This document shows, one piece after another, positions 1 through 7,010 of a DNA stretch of 12,717 bases (the first letter of the stretch is position 1; each line of letters opens with the position of its first letter). The position numbers and the translations under genes were made by a program. The DNA comes from Sphingobacteriaceae bacterium UBA2059. GTDB lineage: Bacteria > Bacteroidota > Bacteroidia > Sphingobacteriales > Sphingobacteriaceae. The notes under the pieces were generated by a model. It made no database searches and was not told where the DNA came from. It saw only the letters and a program-made list of their open reading frames with translations. The stretch is from positions 21,001-33,717 of the forward strand of contig DDAL01000028.1 in the NCBI GenBank assembly GCA_002332615.1, read 5' to 3'.

Positions 1-1
1 C

Positions 2-1048
2 GATTATGAAGCCGGTGTTTTCGACCTTTCATCAGGCGATATACGCCCCACGGCTTTGTTTACGCTTATAAAGAGCCTTGCTGCCGACAGGCAGCCCGAC
101 CACCTCTTGCTGGCAGCCCACGGATGGTGGCAGCGACCAGACCGCATTATCTATCCTATGAGAAGACACCCTCAAACACCCCAGCAAAAAGGCCGCCCTT
201 TATTGATCATTGGTCAGTCGGGCACGCTGGGCCGGGCCTTTGCCACCATTTGCACTCAGCGCAACATTAACTATTGTTTAATGGGCCGCATCGAGCTTGA
301 TATTACCCGCGAAGAGAGCATAGCCCGGGCAATAGAAAAAGTGAAGCCATGGGCCATTATAAATACGGCCGGCTACGTGCGGGTAGACGATGCCGAGGAT
401 GAACCCGATGCCTGCTTTCGGCTCAATGCCGACGGGCCTCTGAACCTGGCGCTGTATTGCGAAAAGCACCACATAAAGCTCATAACCTTTTCGTCCGACC
501 TGGTGTTTGACGGAATGAAGGGACTGCCCTATACCGAAAGCGACCCCATGAATGCCGTGGCCGTATATGGTAAAAGCAAAGTCCTGGCCGAGCAGTATGT
601 AAGCGAAATCAATCCCGATGCACTTATTATCCGAACCAGCGCCTTTTTTGGGCCCTGGGACAGGAGTAATTTTGTTTATGCGGTGTGTCAGGCCCTGGAA
701 AGCGGGCATACTTTCGAGGCTGCCGACGATTTGTTTGTATCGCCCACTTATGTGCCCGACCTGGCTGCAGCGAGCATAGACCTGCTTATTGATAATGAGC
801 GGGGCACATGGCACTTTGTAAACCAGGGCAGCATAAGCTGGTACGAGCTTGCCTGCAAGGTAGCCGAACGAATGTGCTACCCGGCCCACAGGATAGTACC
901 CCTGCCTTCGCATAACATGAAGTTCAGGGCCAAACGGCCAAGGAACAGCGCCATGAAAACAGAAAAAGGGGTAAAGCTGCCTACCCTGGAAGATGCCCTG
1001 AACAGGTATTTTAAAGACCAGCAGTTTTACACTATCAACGCCGGATAG
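2..1048 (+). CDS. GH1-like glycosidase / RmlD-type sugar-nucleotide reductase fusion (5'-truncated)
   Basis: The reading frame is open to the left edge, so this is the last 348 residues of a longer protein; TTG at 56 is not a real start. Residues 1-45 look like the tail of a GH1-like glycosidase (YEAGVFDL, then GWWQRPDR). From about residue 65 comes an extended short-chain dehydrogenase of the RmlD type. It shows the Rossmann loop GQSGTLG (71-77), INTAGYVRVDDAE (120-132), SSDLVFDG (164-171), the catalytic pair Tyr189/Lys193 in YGKSK, and RTSAFFGPW. RmlD-type enzymes reduce or epimerise nucleotide-activated sugars such as dTDP-4-keto-rhamnose in the cytoplasm; fusions of this kind are known in bacterial polysaccharide loci. 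The exact substrate is unknown: similarity to RmlD does not prove rhamnose synthesis. The domain call is firm; the GH1 part is inferred from a short tail. A second, stand-alone GH1-like gene lies at 3809-4960. Confidence 0.85.
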   Translation, partial: DYEAGVFDLSSGDIRPTALFTLIKSLAADRQPDHLLLAAHGWWQRPDRIIYPMRRHPQTPQQKGRPLLIIGQSGTLGRAFATICTQRNINYCLMGRIELDITREESIARAIEKVKPWAIINTAGYVRVDDAEDEPDACFRLNADGPLNLALYCEKHHIKLITFSSDLVFDGMKGLPYTESDPMNAVAVYGKSKVLAEQYVSEINPDALIIRTSAFFGPWDRSNFVYAVCQALESGHTFEAADDLFVSPTYVPDLAAASIDLLIDNERGTWHFVNQGSISWYELACKVAERMCYPAHRIVPLPSHNMKFRAKRPRNSAMKTEKGVKLPTLEDALNRYFKDQQFYTINAG

Positions 1049-1053
1049 TGTTA

Positions 1054-1112
1054 CCGGCCTGCAGTTCTTACAAGGGTTTAAGGAACAGTATAGTACAGGC
1101 CGGCAGTTTTTT
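1054..1112 (+). terminator. Candidate intrinsic terminator after the RmlD fusion gene
   Basis: An 8-bp perfect inverted repeat, CCGGCCTG (1054-1061) and CAGGCCGG (1096-1103), is followed by six T at 1107-1112. The 34-nt interior holds a second, imperfect pairing (GTTC...GAAC). It begins five bases after the stop codon. The long interior is unusual for an intrinsic terminator, hence moderate confidence. Its position argues that the histidine kinase starts downstream of it. Confidence 0.45.
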
Positions 1113-1128
1113 AGCGGCGCACAGTATA

Positions 1129-2670
1129 ATGTTCAAAGCCATGAAAGAAGACCAACAAAGCCTGAAAAGCCAAGCCCGGGGCACTGCCGGCACCAGTACT
1201 ATTGATACCGACCACTTGTATCAGCTCTTAAAGGAGGACAGCAGGTACTGGCAACTTATAATTGAAAGCCTTAAAGATTATGCCTTGTTTGTAGTAAACG
1301 CTCAAGGCTATATTATGAGCTGGAATTCGGGTGGCGAACAGGTGTTTGGCTACCGGCCTGAAGAAGTTATAGGCAAAAGCTGCAGCTTTTTATTCACCCC
1401 CGAAGACCAGGCCAACAATGTACCGGCGCTGGAAATGAAAACCGCGCTTGAAAAACAGCGGGCTATAGACGAGCGTTATCATGTGCGCAAAGACGGCAGC
1501 TTTTTCTGGGCCAGCGGTCAGGTTTTTCCGCTGTACGACCCCGAAGGTGCGCATATTGGCTTTACAAAAATCATGCGCAATATGGATGATCTGAAGCAGG
1601 CCGAAAACCAGTTTATGGCCATTAAAGAATATGCCACAAGTGTTATTCAGACTTCGGCCATACCCATGGTGGTGGTCGACAGCGACTATCGTATAAACTC
1701 GGTCAACGCTTCTTTTCTCAAGTCTTTTGAGTCGCTCGGTCCTGTAGCCGAAGGCGAGAGCTTTTTTGAAGCCTGCTGGGGCCAGTGGGACAGGCCCGAA
1801 CTGCGCCGCCTGCTTGAAGCAGCCAGCGCCCAGGAGGCGGCCGTTGAAACAGGCGAACTGGTAGTTGATTTTGATAAGCAGGGCAGGCGCATACTCAGCT
1901 TTACGGTAAGGAGGCTGCTCCCGCTAAAAAATAACTCTTGTCTGCTCTTGCTCAGCATTGAAGACATTACGCTGAAAAAAGAACTGGAACGTGAAAAGGA
2001 CGATTTTATAGGCATAGCCAGCCATGAGCTGCGCACGCCGGTAACCAGCATCAAAGCGTTTCTGCAAATTTTACAGCGCAAAGCCGCCTCCGTGCCCGAT
2101 CAGTTTTTCCACGATTCGTTAAAGCGCTCGCTCGAACTGGCCGAAAAGCTGAGCATACTTATCACATCGCTGCTTGATATATCAAAACTGCGTTCGGGCA
2201 AGCTTACACTCAAAATTACGGAGTTTGATATGCAGCAACTGGTTTTTGAAACCATAAAGCACACCGAGGTTATCAGCAAAACACATAGGATTCTGTTCGA
2301 GCACAAGGGAGCATTCCAGGTAAGGGCCGACAGGGTATGGGCTGAGCAGGTGCTTAGCAACCTCATTACCAATGCCATTAAGTTTTCGCCCGGAGCCGAC
2401 CGGATAAGCATAGGGCTTGCTCAGGACGAAACTGCATCCAGAGCTGTTGTGTCAGTAAAAGACTATGGCCTGGGAATACCCGTTCATGAACAGGATAAGA
2501 TATTCAAACGCTTTTCCAGGACCACCAAAGTTATGGAAAAGCAAATACCGGGTATAGGTCTGGGCCTGCACTTGTGTTTTGAAATTATTAAGCTGCAGGA
2601 GGGTGACATGTGGTTTGAAAGTATTGAAAATGAAGGTTCTGTCTTTTACTTTAGCCTTCCGCTCGCTTAA
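1129..2670 (+). CDS. Cytosolic PAS-PAS sensor histidine kinase
   Basis: This 513-residue histidine kinase has no membrane segments. An N-terminal PAS domain spans about residues 40-160 (FVVNAQGYIMSWNSGGEQVFGY, then FTKIMRNM), and a more divergent PAS-like domain about 165-285. HisKA follows with phospho-acceptor His299 in IASHELRTP, then HATPase_c with N box NLITNAIKFSP (411-421), G1 DYGLGIP (445-451) and G2 GIGLGL (475-480). All catalytic boxes look intact. A longer frame opens with GTG at 1048, overlapping the previous stop, but it would run through the candidate terminator, so ATG 1129 is preferred; ATG 1141 is also possible. No response regulator or HPt domain is adjacent, so this is an orphan kinase. 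The PAS domains probably sense a cytoplasmic signal, which cannot be read from the sequence. Confidence 0.9.
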   Translation: MFKAMKEDQQSLKSQARGTAGTSTIDTDHLYQLLKEDSRYWQLIIESLKDYALFVVNAQGYIMSWNSGGEQVFGYRPEEVIGKSCSFLFTPEDQANNVPALEMKTALEKQRAIDERYHVRKDGSFFWASGQVFPLYDPEGAHIGFTKIMRNMDDLKQAENQFMAIKEYATSVIQTSAIPMVVVDSDYRINSVNASFLKSFESLGPVAEGESFFEACWGQWDRPELRRLLEAASAQEAAVETGELVVDFDKQGRRILSFTVRRLLPLKNNSCLLLLSIEDITLKKELEREKDDFIGIASHELRTPVTSIKAFLQILQRKAASVPDQFFHDSLKRSLELAEKLSILITSLLDISKLRSGKLTLKITEFDMQQLVFETIKHTEVISKTHRILFEHKGAFQVRADRVWAEQVLSNLITNAIKFSPGADRISIGLAQDETASRAVVSVKDYGLGIPVHEQDKIFKRFSRTTKVMEKQIPGIGLGLHLCFEIIKLQEGDMWFESIENEGSVFYFSLPLA

Positions 2671-3030
2671 GCCGGCAATCCCTGTCTGCCGATGCCCGGC
2701 CAAAGGAAGTGCCACATGCCAAAGCCTTGTTTCTGCTTTATAGAAGCTGCCGGACGGGCTCTTATACTGTTCTCCGGCCTAAAGAATCAGGACCGGCAGC
2801 AATGCTCTTGTGAAAAGAAACTTTGATACAAATTTAAGGTATATTGGCCGCAGATCAAACGCACCTCGAACGTACCTTGTTCGATAAGGCGCGTTCGAAG
2901 TACGAGCCAGCTGCCTTGCAGGTGCAGCTAAGCCTACTACCCCGGTTAAAAGAGAAAAGCTGCCGGTGTAGAATGTAGGGCGGCCGGCACAAAGAAGATA
3001 GTTTTCCGCCTTCAATAAGAAATCTTTGAG
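2671..3030. other. Gene-free, inverted-repeat-rich stretch between convergent genes
   Basis: No convincing gene is seen on either strand. The stretch holds three perfect inverted repeats. GCTGCCGG (2746-2753) pairs with CCGGCAGC (2793-2800). CGAACG (2867-2872) pairs with CGTTCG (2892-2897), with CCTT/AAGG nested inside. AGCTGC (2909-2914) pairs with GCAGCT (2924-2929). None has a T-tract after it on the plus strand. A minus-strand frame at 2779-3033 has no recognisable protein features. Confidence 0.5.
2829..2859 (-). promoter_or_regulatory. Orphan Bacteroidota-type promoter reading leftward
   Basis: On the minus strand, TTTG (2859-2856) is followed by exactly 19 bases and then TAAATTTG (2836-2829). 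This matches the known Bacteroidota primary promoter form, TTG-N19-TAnnTTTG, at every fixed base. Transcription would begin near 2822 and run leftward across the inverted repeat at 2746-2800 and into the antisense of the kinase 3' end. No plausible gene lies immediately downstream on that strand. The match is direct; activity is inferred. Confidence 0.5.
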
Positions 3031-3033
3031 CAC

Positions 3034-3068
3034 AAAAAAGCTGTCTCCTGTTTATAAAAGGAGACAGC
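3034..3068 (-). terminator. Strong intrinsic terminator for the SPW-repeat gene
   Basis: A perfect 10-bp stem, GCTGTCTCCT (3040-3049) against AGGAGACAGC (3059-3068), encloses a 9-nt loop. On the minus strand it is followed by six T (3039-3034). It sits 32 bases past the SPW gene stop codon, in the right orientation. This is the clearest terminator in the window. Confidence 0.9.
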
Positions 3069-3100
3069 CTTGCATATATGGTGGTTGGTTTGTGTGATAC

Positions 3101-3478
3101 TTATCTTGCAGCCTGCTGGTTAAGGGAGCGGTTTTCCGTAAACAAGCCCGAGCCTATGGCCAGAATGCCCATTAATAAGTGAGGAAGGTATACCTGATCG
3201 CTAAAGCCAAACAGCCAGGGCGATGCGGCCAAGAAAATACCCGTAATAACATCTACCGTCAGGTGCAGTTTCATTGACAGCATTTTTATCAGACCACCTT
3301 CATAATCGGTCATCATGGACATCAGCAGGATCATTGCTCCTACAAATACGGCCACCCAGCGGGCAGATATCACGTCGCTGAAACCCAGCAGCCAGGGCGC
3401 TGCAATAAGTACTAAGCCCGAGAGATAATCAAGTACGGCATGAAATTTTCTGCTAATAATTTTCATAGTAAGGGTCAT
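3101..3478 (-). CDS. SPW-repeat small integral membrane protein
   Basis: This 125-residue hydrophobic protein is built from two copies of the SPW repeat. Copy 1 covers residues 13-35 (HAVLDYLSG...APWLLGFSD) and copy 2 residues 72-94 (HLTVDVITG...SPWLFGFSD), offset by 59 residues. Each copy begins with a helix that carries His and Asp and ends in the (S/A)PWL(L/F)GFSD signature. About four membrane segments are likely, so it should sit in the inner membrane. The family has no established biochemical role. The annotated start is preceded by an A-rich stretch; Met5 (position 3466), giving an MKIISRKFH start, is an equally reasonable choice. It is probably monocistronic, with its own terminator at 3034-3068 and a -7 box upstream at 3518-3525. 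Confidence 0.85.
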   Translation of the reverse strand: MTLTMKIISRKFHAVLDYLSGLVLIAAPWLLGFSDVISARWVAVFVGAMILLMSMMTDYEGGLIKMLSMKLHLTVDVITGIFLAASPWLFGFSDQVYLPHLLMGILAIGSGLFTENRSLNQQAAR

Positions 3479-3517
3479 TTATTTTATTCTATAATAAACA
3501 ATGTAAATAGCTGTAAA

Positions 3518-3525
3518 CAAACATA
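3518..3525 (-). promoter_or_regulatory. Putative -7 box for the SPW-repeat gene
   Basis: The minus strand reads TATGTTTG, matching TAnnTTTG. It lies 39 bases upstream of the start codon, giving a leader of about 30 bases. I see no TTG at the expected 19-base distance, so the -33 element is missing or degenerate. Confidence 0.45.
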
Positions 3526-3569
3526 CTATAAGTAAAAAGGCGACGGTTAAGCTCATTGTACACCTGCTT

Positions 3570-3577
3570 TATATTTG
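3570..3577 (+). promoter_or_regulatory. Putative -7 box, rightward
   Basis: TATATTTG matches TAnnTTTG and ends seven bases before the ATG at 3585. No TTG occurs 19 bases upstream. It faces away from the SPW promoter, so the two would form a divergent pair 45 bases apart. Confidence 0.35.
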
Positions 3578-3584
3578 TTTCAAC

Positions 3585-3767
3585 ATGCTGTATCCTCAAA
3601 GGTTTAGTAAAGTGCTTAATCGCGTATTTGTACACGGTTTTTTGCGTAAAATGCCTGGAAAGCAGGTATTTATGCGCTGTAGCAGGCGTAATTTTTCACT
3701 GGTAATCACTGTCTTGGTAACATGCTTACCTGCAGGCAACTGGCCTGCGCAGCTGCGGCCTCTTTAA
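3585..3767 (+). CDS. Doubtful 60-residue basic ORF
   Basis: I do not recognise this protein. It is Arg/Lys-rich for the first 35 residues, followed by a short hydrophobic run (FSLVITVLVTCLPAG, about residues 37-51). The only support for it being real is the TATATTTG box seven bases before its ATG. Against it are its small size, the absence of any known motif, and a strong hairpin (3732-3748) inside the coding sequence. It runs toward the 3' end of the GH1-like gene. Confidence 0.2.
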   Translation: MLYPQRFSKVLNRVFVHGFLRKMPGKQVFMRCSRRNFSLVITVLVTCLPAGNWPAQLRPL

Positions 3768-3786
3768 GTTCCGGCCCTTTTCGGGC
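3732..3786. repeat. Cluster of small hairpins past the GH1-like gene end
   Basis: GCAGGC (3732-3737) pairs with GCCTGC (3743-3748). The palindrome CGCAGCTGCG lies at 3748-3757. GCCC (3774-3777) pairs with GGGC (3783-3786). They sit just past the stop of the minus-strand glycosidase gene. No T-tract follows on either strand, so a terminator role is possible but not shown. Confidence 0.4.
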
Positions 3787-3808
3787 GTCTAGGCGGTGCG
3801 TGCCGCTG

Positions 3809-4960
3809 TCAGCTCAAACGTTGCCGGCACTTTAGCAGCGCATCCGCATAAGGCGTATGCACCATGCGTGCATGCGGCTCATCTGCGCTGGCATCCCAAA
3901 GGCCCGAGTGGTGCCAGTTTTGGTCGTCATCCCAGTCGGGGCGGTCAATAACCGGGTAAATGCATATACCTTTTAAAGGAACACCCGCATCAATGGCTTT
4001 GATGCTTTCGGTGGTAATAAAGTCGATCCAGTTGGGGCGGTCTATACCGGAGTGGCTGGTTTCGGCAATAATAAGCGGGCGCTCATATCGCCGGTACGCC
4101 TCGTCCAGCAAAGATGAGAGGCCCCTCCAGCGCTCGTCGGGCTCCAGGTTGGCCCAGGGCAAAAATTCTCCAAATCCGCATACCCACTGGTTATTATAAT
4201 AAAAGTTGAAGCCCAGCAGGTCCAGATTTTCGGGGTTTCCGCCCAGCTCGGGGCATAGCCTGCCCGACAGCATGTCGAGCGACTGATACTGATACTCGTG
4301 CTGCTTTTGTGCCTCCAGGCATTGCTCGGGGCTTGCGTTTGCAGGGGGAACAATGTTTACTATGGGCTCGGTAGTTAAAATGCGCACCTGCGGATCCACC
4401 TCGCGAAGCGCCTCAATACCCTTTATATAGGCCTTCATTAGCTCATATTTAACCTGCCAGCCCATATTACGGCAATAGGGGGTGGTGCCGGCATCTTCGC
4501 CCCCGAGCCAGGATATAAAACCCACTTCGTTTATGGGCGTTACAATAAGCGGGGTGTCGGGCATGAGCGATTTATAAAAATGGGCAAAGGCCCTGCAAAG
4601 AGCGGCAAAGCGGCTGGTGAAGTGCGGATGCAGGGGGCTAAGATCATCCGGATAGCCAAAGTGGCATATATCCCACAGCTGCTGTATGCCTTCCTGCTGT
4701 GCAGCCTCTATCATGGTTTTTACCACATCAAAGTTGTACTCATAGGGCCGCTTTTCTACAAAGCTCCAGCGTATTCCCTCGCGCACGGTATGCATACCCT
4801 GAGACTTAATCAGCCGGTAGTCTGCATGCAGCAGGTCCAGGTGGCCGGTGGCAGCAAGAAGGTCTATGCGGGTGCCGTAGCGGTTAAGTTTATCCGAACA
4901 TTCGAAGCCAGCCATCCAAAAGGAACGAAAAAGCGGCAGAGCGGTATCAGTAGGGGGCAT
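3809..4960 (-). CDS. GH1-like (clan GH-A) glycosidase, stand-alone
   Basis: This 383-residue protein has a (beta/alpha)8 glycosidase layout with no signal peptide, so it is expected in the cytoplasm. It opens with FWMAGFECSDKLNRYG and has DICHFGYP (97-104). The likely acid/base is Glu145 in TPINEVGF, preceded by the clan's Asn144. The likely nucleophile is Glu300 in IIAETSHSG. It is shorter than classical GH1 beta-glucosidases (about 450 residues) and resembles the divergent COG2723-like modules that occur alone or fused to RmlD-type reductases. The fusion at the left edge of this window is one such protein. That suggests a role in sugar-nucleotide or polysaccharide metabolism rather than extracellular sugar digestion, but the substrate is unknown. 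The start is taken at the first ATG, shortly before the conserved FWMAGFE. I find no clear promoter box upstream. Confidence 0.8.
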   Translation of the reverse strand: MPPTDTALPLFRSFWMAGFECSDKLNRYGTRIDLLAATGHLDLLHADYRLIKSQGMHTVREGIRWSFVEKRPYEYNFDVVKTMIEAAQQEGIQQLWDICHFGYPDDLSPLHPHFTSRFAALCRAFAHFYKSLMPDTPLIVTPINEVGFISWLGGEDAGTTPYCRNMGWQVKYELMKAYIKGIEALREVDPQVRILTTEPIVNIVPPANASPEQCLEAQKQHEYQYQSLDMLSGRLCPELGGNPENLDLLGFNFYYNNQWVCGFGEFLPWANLEPDERWRGLSSLLDEAYRRYERPLIIAETSHSGIDRPNWIDFITTESIKAIDAGVPLKGICIYPVIDRPDWDDDQNWHHSGLWDASADEPHARMVHTPYADALLKCRQRLS

Positions 4961-5051
4961 AACAGATGCAATTAATGTTACAATACCTTTTTTTTACTAT
5001 AAATGTTTGTAAGAACCTGGTTTTACCGCCAGCCATTCGCTTTTAAGGAGC

Positions 5052-5075
5052 CGTAGTTTTACTGTATGCACTACG
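5052..5075. promoter_or_regulatory. Inverted repeat in the divergent region, possible operator
   Basis: CGTAGT (5052-5057) and ACTACG (5070-5075) form a perfect 6-bp inverted repeat with a 12-nt gap. It lies in the 158-base region between the leftward glycosidase gene and the rightward CheB remnant/kinase. Function is not shown; it could be an operator or chance. Confidence 0.25.
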
Positions 5076-5118
5076 CTGTGCCGGCCGGATGCAGCCATAT
5101 CAATATTAATAAGGGAAA

Positions 5119-5370
5119 ATGAAAAATAGAACAGAGGGCAGGGGTGGCGAACCTCTTTATCAGGATATAGAGGAAAAGAACCTCGCCCGTGAGAAAACAG
5201 GCTTTCCGGTTGTGGGAATAGGGGGATCTGCGGGATCTTTACCCGCATTTAAATGCAGGCAGTTACATCAAATCAAAACTGCGATCAGTCTGTTTATACT
5301 TAGAGGTTGCATACTAAACCACAGTTTAGTAGCATCGACGGGCCGCTCGCGGCTGTACTGGTTACCTTAA
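5119..5370 (+). pseudogene. CheB methylesterase N-terminal remnant
   Basis: This is an 83-codon ORF with a purine-rich AAGGGAAAATG start context. Residues 28-45 (TGFPVVGIGGSAGSLPAFK) match the beginning of the CheB methylesterase domain, usually FPVVGIGASAGGLEAF, including the nucleophile-type Ser of G-x-SAG. After Lys45 the resemblance ends. A further 38 unrelated codons follow, then TAA at 5368. A complete CheB domain is about 180-200 residues, so most is missing, and I could not recover the rest in other frames. The stop is in the same frame as, and four codons before, the ATG of the next kinase. CheB-CheR-PAS-kinase hybrids are common in Bacteroidota, so this may be the stub of such a protein after an internal deletion (inference). 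A short expressed peptide cannot be excluded. Confidence 0.55.
5312..5331. repeat. Perfect 8-bp hairpin before the PAS kinase
   Basis: TACTAAAC (5312-5319) pairs with GTTTAGTA (5324-5331) across a 4-nt CACA loop. It lies in the non-homologous tail of the CheB remnant, 51 bases upstream of the kinase ATG. No T-tract follows. It may be an operator, an mRNA structure affecting kinase expression, or a scar of the rearrangement. Confidence 0.5.
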
Positions 5371-5382
5371 GCCAAAGGCTCA

Positions 5383-6963
5383 ATGAAGAACGAACCTGAT
5401 TATCTGCCGGCCGGTGAAGGCTCTGATGCCAAACGGTCAATAGAAACGGAAAAAGAACTGTTACTGCAGGATTTGCAAGTGCATCAGTTTGAACTGGAAA
5501 CGCAAAATGATAGGCTCCGCTTATCCAATGAGGTCCTTGAGAGCCAGCGTATTAAACTTTCCGGTATTTATGACCTGGCCCCCGTAGGCTATTTTATATT
5601 AAATGCAACCAGTGGTAAGGTAGCCGAAGTTAACAACGAGGGCCTCCGCATGCTGAATACCGAGCGGAGCGCCGTGGTTTCCGGTAGTATGGAGCGCTGG
5701 ATAGCTCAGGAGGATGCGCATGACTTCGCAAGCTTTTTAGAAAGATTGTGTAAAAGAGACGGCTCGGATCGATGTCAGGTTAAGTTAGTTTCCTATACCA
5801 AAAAGGTGAGGTATGTACAGATAGAAGGTATCTGTGTTGATAACGTTGAGCCTTCTGAACATCAGTTCTATATGGCTGTAATTGACATCACCGAAAAGAA
5901 AGAAAACGAAGACAGGCTTAAAGAAACAAAAGAGAGGCTGGAGCTTGCTTTAAGCGCTTCATTGGCCGGCACCTGGGAGTATTCCTTATCTACGGGAAAG
6001 CTATACTTCGACTCGCAGAGCTGCCGGATACTTGGTATAGAAGAACCCTTTAATGGAGATTATGAAGCTTTCATCAAGCTGGTTATGCCTCCCGACAATG
6101 TGCTGGTAGACAATCTTTTCAGAAATGCCATAAACCGGGATCAGGAGCTGTATGCGGAGTTTCAGATACTTGCAAAGGGTAAATTATGCTACTTATCTAT
6201 ACAGGGGTATCTTATGCCTCATTATTTGCACTCGCACCGTTTTGTGGGTATTATAATGGACATAACCGACCGCAGGCTCCTGAAGGAAAACTTTTTAAAG
6301 CTAAAGCTTCAGCAGCACAAACAGATAACGGCTGCTATACTCGAAGCGCAGGAGGCTGAGCGCAAGCGAATAAGTGAAGCTCTGCACGATAGTGTGAGCC
6401 AGCTTTTATATGCCATTAAGTTAAACCTGCAGTTAATTAAACCTGATGCCGATACTGCCAGAAGTTTAAAGATTGTGACCGATCTGTTAAATCAGGCGGT
6501 TGAGGAAAGCCGGAGAATTGCATTTGAACTTGCACCTGCTATTTTAACCGATTTTGGCTTACCTGCTACTCTGCAGGAGCTGGCGCGCAGGCTGTCAACG
6601 CCGAACCTGCGCGTTACAACGGCTATAACCGGGTTGAAAAAAAGGCTGCATATCTCTGTGGAAACATCCGTTTACCGTATTATTCAGGAACTGCTGAATA
6701 ATGCCATTAAACACGCCGAAGCCAGCTCTATACATGTTTCTATCGCCGGGGCCGCGCAGATAATACACATCACGGTAAAAGATAACGGAAGGGGTTTTGA
6801 TATCGCAAAGGTAGCTTGTATTCCTTGTGGAAGTGGCTTCAGCAGCATTAAGAATAGGTTAAGTTTATATAACGGAACGATGTCTGTAGACTCGGCTCCG
6901 CAAAAGGGCACTTCCATACATGTTAAGCTTTATTTTGATAGTGCTGCTGGCAAAAATTCTTAA
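5383..6963 (+). CDS. PAS-PAS sensor histidine kinase, HisKA_3 (NarX/DegS) class
   Basis: This is a soluble 526-residue kinase. Residues 20-60 form a coiled-coil linker of the QVHQFELETQNDRL type. PAS 1 covers about 61-172 (DLAPVGYFIL to MAVIDIT) and PAS 2 about 185-296 (LALSASLAGTWEY to GIIMDITDR). The HisKA_3 dimerisation segment runs from about 315 with phospho-acceptor His335 in ISEALHDSVSQLL. The HATPase_c domain has ELLNNAIKHA (436-445), DNGRGFD (467-473) and GFSSIKNRL (485-493). All key boxes are present. HisKA_3 kinases normally phosphorylate NarL/FixJ regulators. One lies convergently 47 bases downstream and is the obvious partner. The start at ATG 5383 follows the stop of the CheB remnant by 12 bases, in the same frame. 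Confidence 0.9.
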   Translation: MKNEPDYLPAGEGSDAKRSIETEKELLLQDLQVHQFELETQNDRLRLSNEVLESQRIKLSGIYDLAPVGYFILNATSGKVAEVNNEGLRMLNTERSAVVSGSMERWIAQEDAHDFASFLERLCKRDGSDRCQVKLVSYTKKVRYVQIEGICVDNVEPSEHQFYMAVIDITEKKENEDRLKETKERLELALSASLAGTWEYSLSTGKLYFDSQSCRILGIEEPFNGDYEAFIKLVMPPDNVLVDNLFRNAINRDQELYAEFQILAKGKLCYLSIQGYLMPHYLHSHRFVGIIMDITDRRLLKENFLKLKLQQHKQITAAILEAQEAERKRISEALHDSVSQLLYAIKLNLQLIKPDADTARSLKIVTDLLNQAVEESRRIAFELAPAILTDFGLPATLQELARRLSTPNLRVTTAITGLKKRLHISVETSVYRIIQELLNNAIKHAEASSIHVSIAGAAQIIHITVKDNGRGFDIAKVACIPCGSGFSSIKNRLSLYNGTMSVDSAPQKGTSIHVKLYFDSAAGKNS

Positions 6964-7010
6964 CTACATACTCCCATGGTATCTGCATCTCAAGCATTGG
7001 TAAGAGCTTG

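Noticed and set aside
1048..1128. GTG start for the first histidine kinase, overlapping the previous stop
   Set aside because: It would add 27 residues translated through a hairpin and T-tract resembling a terminator, with no PAS-like content. ATG 1129 or 1141 is more plausible.
2779..3033. 84-residue minus-strand ORF in the gene-free region
   Set aside because: It contains the hairpins and the orphan promoter, has no family resemblance, and lies beyond the SPW terminator without a convincing start.
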